Source of the DNA: an uncultured Pelagibacteraceae bacterium
GTDB lineage: Bacteria; Pseudomonadota; Alphaproteobacteria; Pelagibacterales; Pelagibacteraceae
DNA length: 64,000 nucleotides
Direction: 5' to 3'
Assembly (NCBI GenBank): GCA_902555945.1
Contig: CACDUS010000004.1
Location: 1 to 64,000, forward strand
A model generated the notes under the pieces. The model was given only the letters and a program-made list of their open reading frames with translations. It had not been told where the DNA came from and searched no databases. Both the position numbers and the translations under genes were made by a program. Shown in pieces: positions 62,229-64,000 of this stretch. Numbering within the stretch: the first letter of the stretch is position 1; each line of letters begins with the position of its first letter.

Positions 62229-62909
62229 TTAAGCTCCTAAATTAATATTTCTAGATACATTAAATTCAAGCTCTGATGGTTTTTTTATATTTAAATTATT
62301 CATAATTTCTACATACTCATCAACACTATTTACTTGTAATCTTGGATTTTGTTTTCTCTCTTTTCCTATTGTACTTACTTTTTCGCCTTTATAATCATGA
62401 GCAGGATATAAAAGTGTTTCATCTGGTAATTTCAAAAGTTTATTAAATATTGAATTGTAGGCATCTTTAGCATTACCATTTTGAAAATCTGTTCTACCAG
62501 TTCCATTTATCAACAATGTGTCACCAGAAAATAAATAATTGTTCATTAAAAAACTATAACTATCTGAAGTATGTCCTGGTGTGTACATTGCTCTAATTTT
62601 AATATTATCTAGATTTATGTATTCGTCATCTTTAACTTTAATTTCTACTGACTCTGCTGGAGTGTGATTACCCATGATTGTTGAGCATTTTGTAATATTT
62701 TTTAGTTTAGATGCCCCAGTTACATGGTCAGCATGAATATGGGTATCAATTACTTTTACTAATTTTAGATCTAATTCTTTTAGAATGTATATGTATTCGT
62801 TAACATTTTCCAAAACTGGATCAATAATTAAGGCCTCTCTTCCATTACCAGATGAGATTAAATAAGTGTATGTAGAGGATTTTGTATCGAATAATTGCTT
62901 GAAAATCAT
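62229..62909 (-). CDS. metallo-beta-lactamase-fold hydrolase (persulfide dioxygenase/glyoxalase II-like)
   Basis: A 226-residue MBL protein: metal site IDTHIHADHVTGASKL, MYTPGHTSDSYSF with His, FSGDTLLINGTGRTDFQNGN and LLYPAHDYKGEKVSTIG with the last His. The GRTDFQ and PAHDYKG blocks are the persulfide dioxygenase (ETHE1/Blh) signature. It should oxidise glutathione persulfide, fitting with the YeeE/YedE transporters at 44930-45768. There is no rhodanese domain fused. Confidence 0.88.
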   Translation of the reverse strand: MIFKQLFDTKSSTYTYLISSGNGREALIIDPVLENVNEYIYILKELDLKLVKVIDTHIHADHVTGASKLKNITKCSTIMGNHTPAESVEIKVKDDEYINLDNIKIRAMYTPGHTSDSYSFLMNNYLFSGDTLLINGTGRTDFQNGNAKDAYNSIFNKLLKLPDETLLYPAHDYKGEKVSTIGKERKQNPRLQVNSVDEYVEIMNNLNIKKPSELEFNVSRNINLGA

Positions 62910-62936
62910 ATTTTTATATTAACACATAAGAACAAA

Positions 62937-62965
62937 TTGACCCATTGATAAAACTTAATTAAATA
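62937..62965 (+). promoter_or_regulatory. putative promoter of the cupredoxin gene
   Basis: TTGACC (62937-62942), a 17-base spacer, and TAAATA (62960-62965) precede the ATG at 62980 by 14 bases. The transcript would have a very short leader. Confidence 0.45.
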
Positions 62966-62979
62966 TTAATTTCTTTAAA

Positions 62980-63483
62980 ATGAAGTTCATTAAAATATTA
63001 TTTTTTTTACTAACTCTGAATTCATTTGCTTACGCAGATAAGAACATGAAAATTGGTTCTAAGGGAAAAGAGATCGATATATCTCGTGTAATAAAAGTTG
63101 TCATGTATGACAATTATTATGAGCCTAGCTCATTTCAAATAAATGCGGGTGAGACTATAAAATTTGAAGTTGAAAATGCAGGTGAGCTTGTTCATGAATT
63201 TAATATAGCAAATAAGATGATGCATATAAAACATCAGCCTGAAATGGAAAAAATGGTAGAGAATGAAATTCTTTTTGCTGACTCAATTGATAAAGATAAA
63301 ATGAAGAAGATGGCAAAGATGGATAAATCTATGGGGCATTCACACAGTAATAGTGTTTTGTTAGAACCAAAACAAAAAGGAGATATCATTTGGAAATTTG
63401 ATAATGCGGTGAACATCGAAGTTGCTTGCAATGTTCCTGGTCATTATCAAGCTGGAATGATAGCTAAAGTTAATATAAAATAA
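62980..63483 (+). CDS. exported cupredoxin-like copper protein
   Basis: A 167-residue protein with a signal peptide (about 1-19) and a cupredoxin fold: MYDNYYEPSSFQINAGETIK, VHEFNIAN with His, and ACNVPGHYQAGMIAK with Cys-x4-His-x4-Met, a type 1 copper set. A His/Met-rich insert (MMHIKHQPEMEKM, KMAKMDKSMGHSHS) could bind extra copper. It is a periplasmic electron carrier or copper handler. The DUF4396 gene follows by six bases. Confidence 0.88.
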   Translation: MKFIKILFFLLTLNSFAYADKNMKIGSKGKEIDISRVIKVVMYDNYYEPSSFQINAGETIKFEVENAGELVHEFNIANKMMHIKHQPEMEKMVENEILFADSIDKDKMKKMAKMDKSMGHSHSNSVLLEPKQKGDIIWKFDNAVNIEVACNVPGHYQAGMIAKVNIK

Positions 63484-63489
63484 TCAATC

Positions 63490-63936
63490 ATGGACAATAC
63501 TGCTGCTACCAATTTTAATTGGTCGTGCAAACACACTTGGAAAAGAAGTGCAAAAAATACCGCCTGGTGTTTACTGGGCTGTGCTATTGGTGATTTTGGT
63601 ACAATTTTATTTTTTCAATTAACTAAAATTCCATTCCCAGTTTTAGGAATTATGACACTAGCTATTATTAATGGTTTAATTACTAGTATTATTTTAGAAA
63701 CAGTAATTTTAATGAAACAAGATTTAGATTTTTCAAAAGCTTTTAAAACTGCGATGGGAATGAGTTTTATATCAATGATAAGTATGGAAGTTACAATGAA
63801 CTTAACTGATTATCTTTTAACTGGTGGAGCTATTTTAACTTGGTGGGTTATTCCAATCATGCTTTTTGTCGGATTTTTAACTCCTTGGCCTTACAATTAT
63901 TGGAGGCTTAAAAAATTTGGTATTGTTTGCCATTAA
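63490..63936 (+). CDS. DUF4396 family membrane protein
   Basis: A 148-residue protein with four hydrophobic segments: AKNTAWCLLGCAIGDFGTIL, MTLAIINGLITSIILETVIL, MGMSFISMISMEVTMNLTDY. This matches DUF4396, often encoded beside copper proteins. A role in copper transport is only inferred. Six bases separate it from the cupredoxin gene. Nothing further is recognisable in the last 64 bases of the window. Confidence 0.85.
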   Translation: MDNTAATNFNWSCKHTWKRSAKNTAWCLLGCAIGDFGTILFFQLTKIPFPVLGIMTLAIINGLITSIILETVILMKQDLDFSKAFKTAMGMSFISMISMEVTMNLTDYLLTGGAILTWWVIPIMLFVGFLTPWPYNYWRLKKFGIVCH

Positions 63937-64000
63937 TCAAAAAAAATTTTAATTAAATTGATTAAATGCAACAATCTTCAATATTTTATATCTTAAAATT

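Noticed and set aside
1..64000. Prophage, transposon, CRISPR or defence island
   Set aside because: No integrase, transposase, repeat-spacer array, restriction or toxin-antitoxin genes were recognised anywhere in the window.

Overview
The window is a very AT-rich, tightly packed bacterial chromosome segment. Gene content and protein sequences point to the SAR11 clade (Candidatus Pelagibacter or a close relative): an alphaproteobacterial set including Hda, NDUFA12, DUF2155, DUF1244 and an RNase E with an acidic insert in its S1 domain, Lys/Asn/Ile-rich proteins, almost no intergenic DNA, and many one-carbon, methylated-compound and sulfur genes. This assignment comes from protein recognition, not from a database search. 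No gene-free stretch exceeds about 170 bases. I see no rRNA, tRNA, CRISPR array, insertion sequence, prophage or integrase.

Layout. 1-17.9 kb is housekeeping: hda (cut by the window edge), aspS, a stand-alone NrdJ C-terminal domain protein, NDUFA12, accBC, aroQ, thiSG, rne, a class A PBP, prfB with its programmed frameshift, an AsmA-like protein, tyrS and anmK. 17.9-24.4 kb is an iscR-sufBCDS-sufU-sufT-sufA operon behind an IscR-type operator, followed by a tiny gene that looks leaderless. 24.4-34.8 kb holds glnA, a YbaK deacylase, two DMT transporters, a homocysteine S-methyltransferase behind what look like tandem SAM-II/SAM-V-type riboswitches, a TauE-like exporter, moaB, a cold-shock gene and purEK. 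34.9-47 kb is the most accessory-looking part: an M19-like hydrolase with altered metal ligands, two conserved proteins of unknown function, a two-CxxC miniprotein, a DmdA/LigM-like folate-dependent demethylase with a short MetF-like reductase, a Rieske oxygenase, a small kinase/nucleotidyltransferase pair, a GFA protein, an enoyl-CoA hydratase and paired YeeE/YedE sulfur transporters. 47-52.8 kb is a dimethylglycine-dehydrogenase-like enzyme with EtfB, EtfA and ETF-quinone oxidoreductase, a complete electron route to quinone in one operon. 52.8-64 kb holds hisI, folE, an AcuI/YhdH reductase, a LysR regulator, a Fur-box-preceded iron(III) ABC transporter whose permease frame is broken, AzlCD, a periplasmic thioredoxin-like protein, a metallo-beta-lactamase-fold hydrolase, a cupredoxin and a DUF4396 protein.

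How it works together. Methyl groups removed by the DmdA/LigM-like enzyme, the Rieske oxygenase and the DMGDH-like enzyme could feed folate-bound one-carbon pools; the MetF-like protein and the homocysteine methyltransferase would connect these to methionine. Fe-S assembly (suf), iron uptake and the ETF-QO/Rieske/complex I consumers form an iron-linked theme with two visible regulatory sites, an IscR-type operator and a Fur-type box. Genome compaction is visible at base level: all 13 convergent gene pairs abut within 2 nt or overlap, three of them sharing a single TTAA as both stop codons; two divergent pairs have start codons only 14-16 nt apart; and the glycine codons ending thiS double as the thiG ribosome-binding site.
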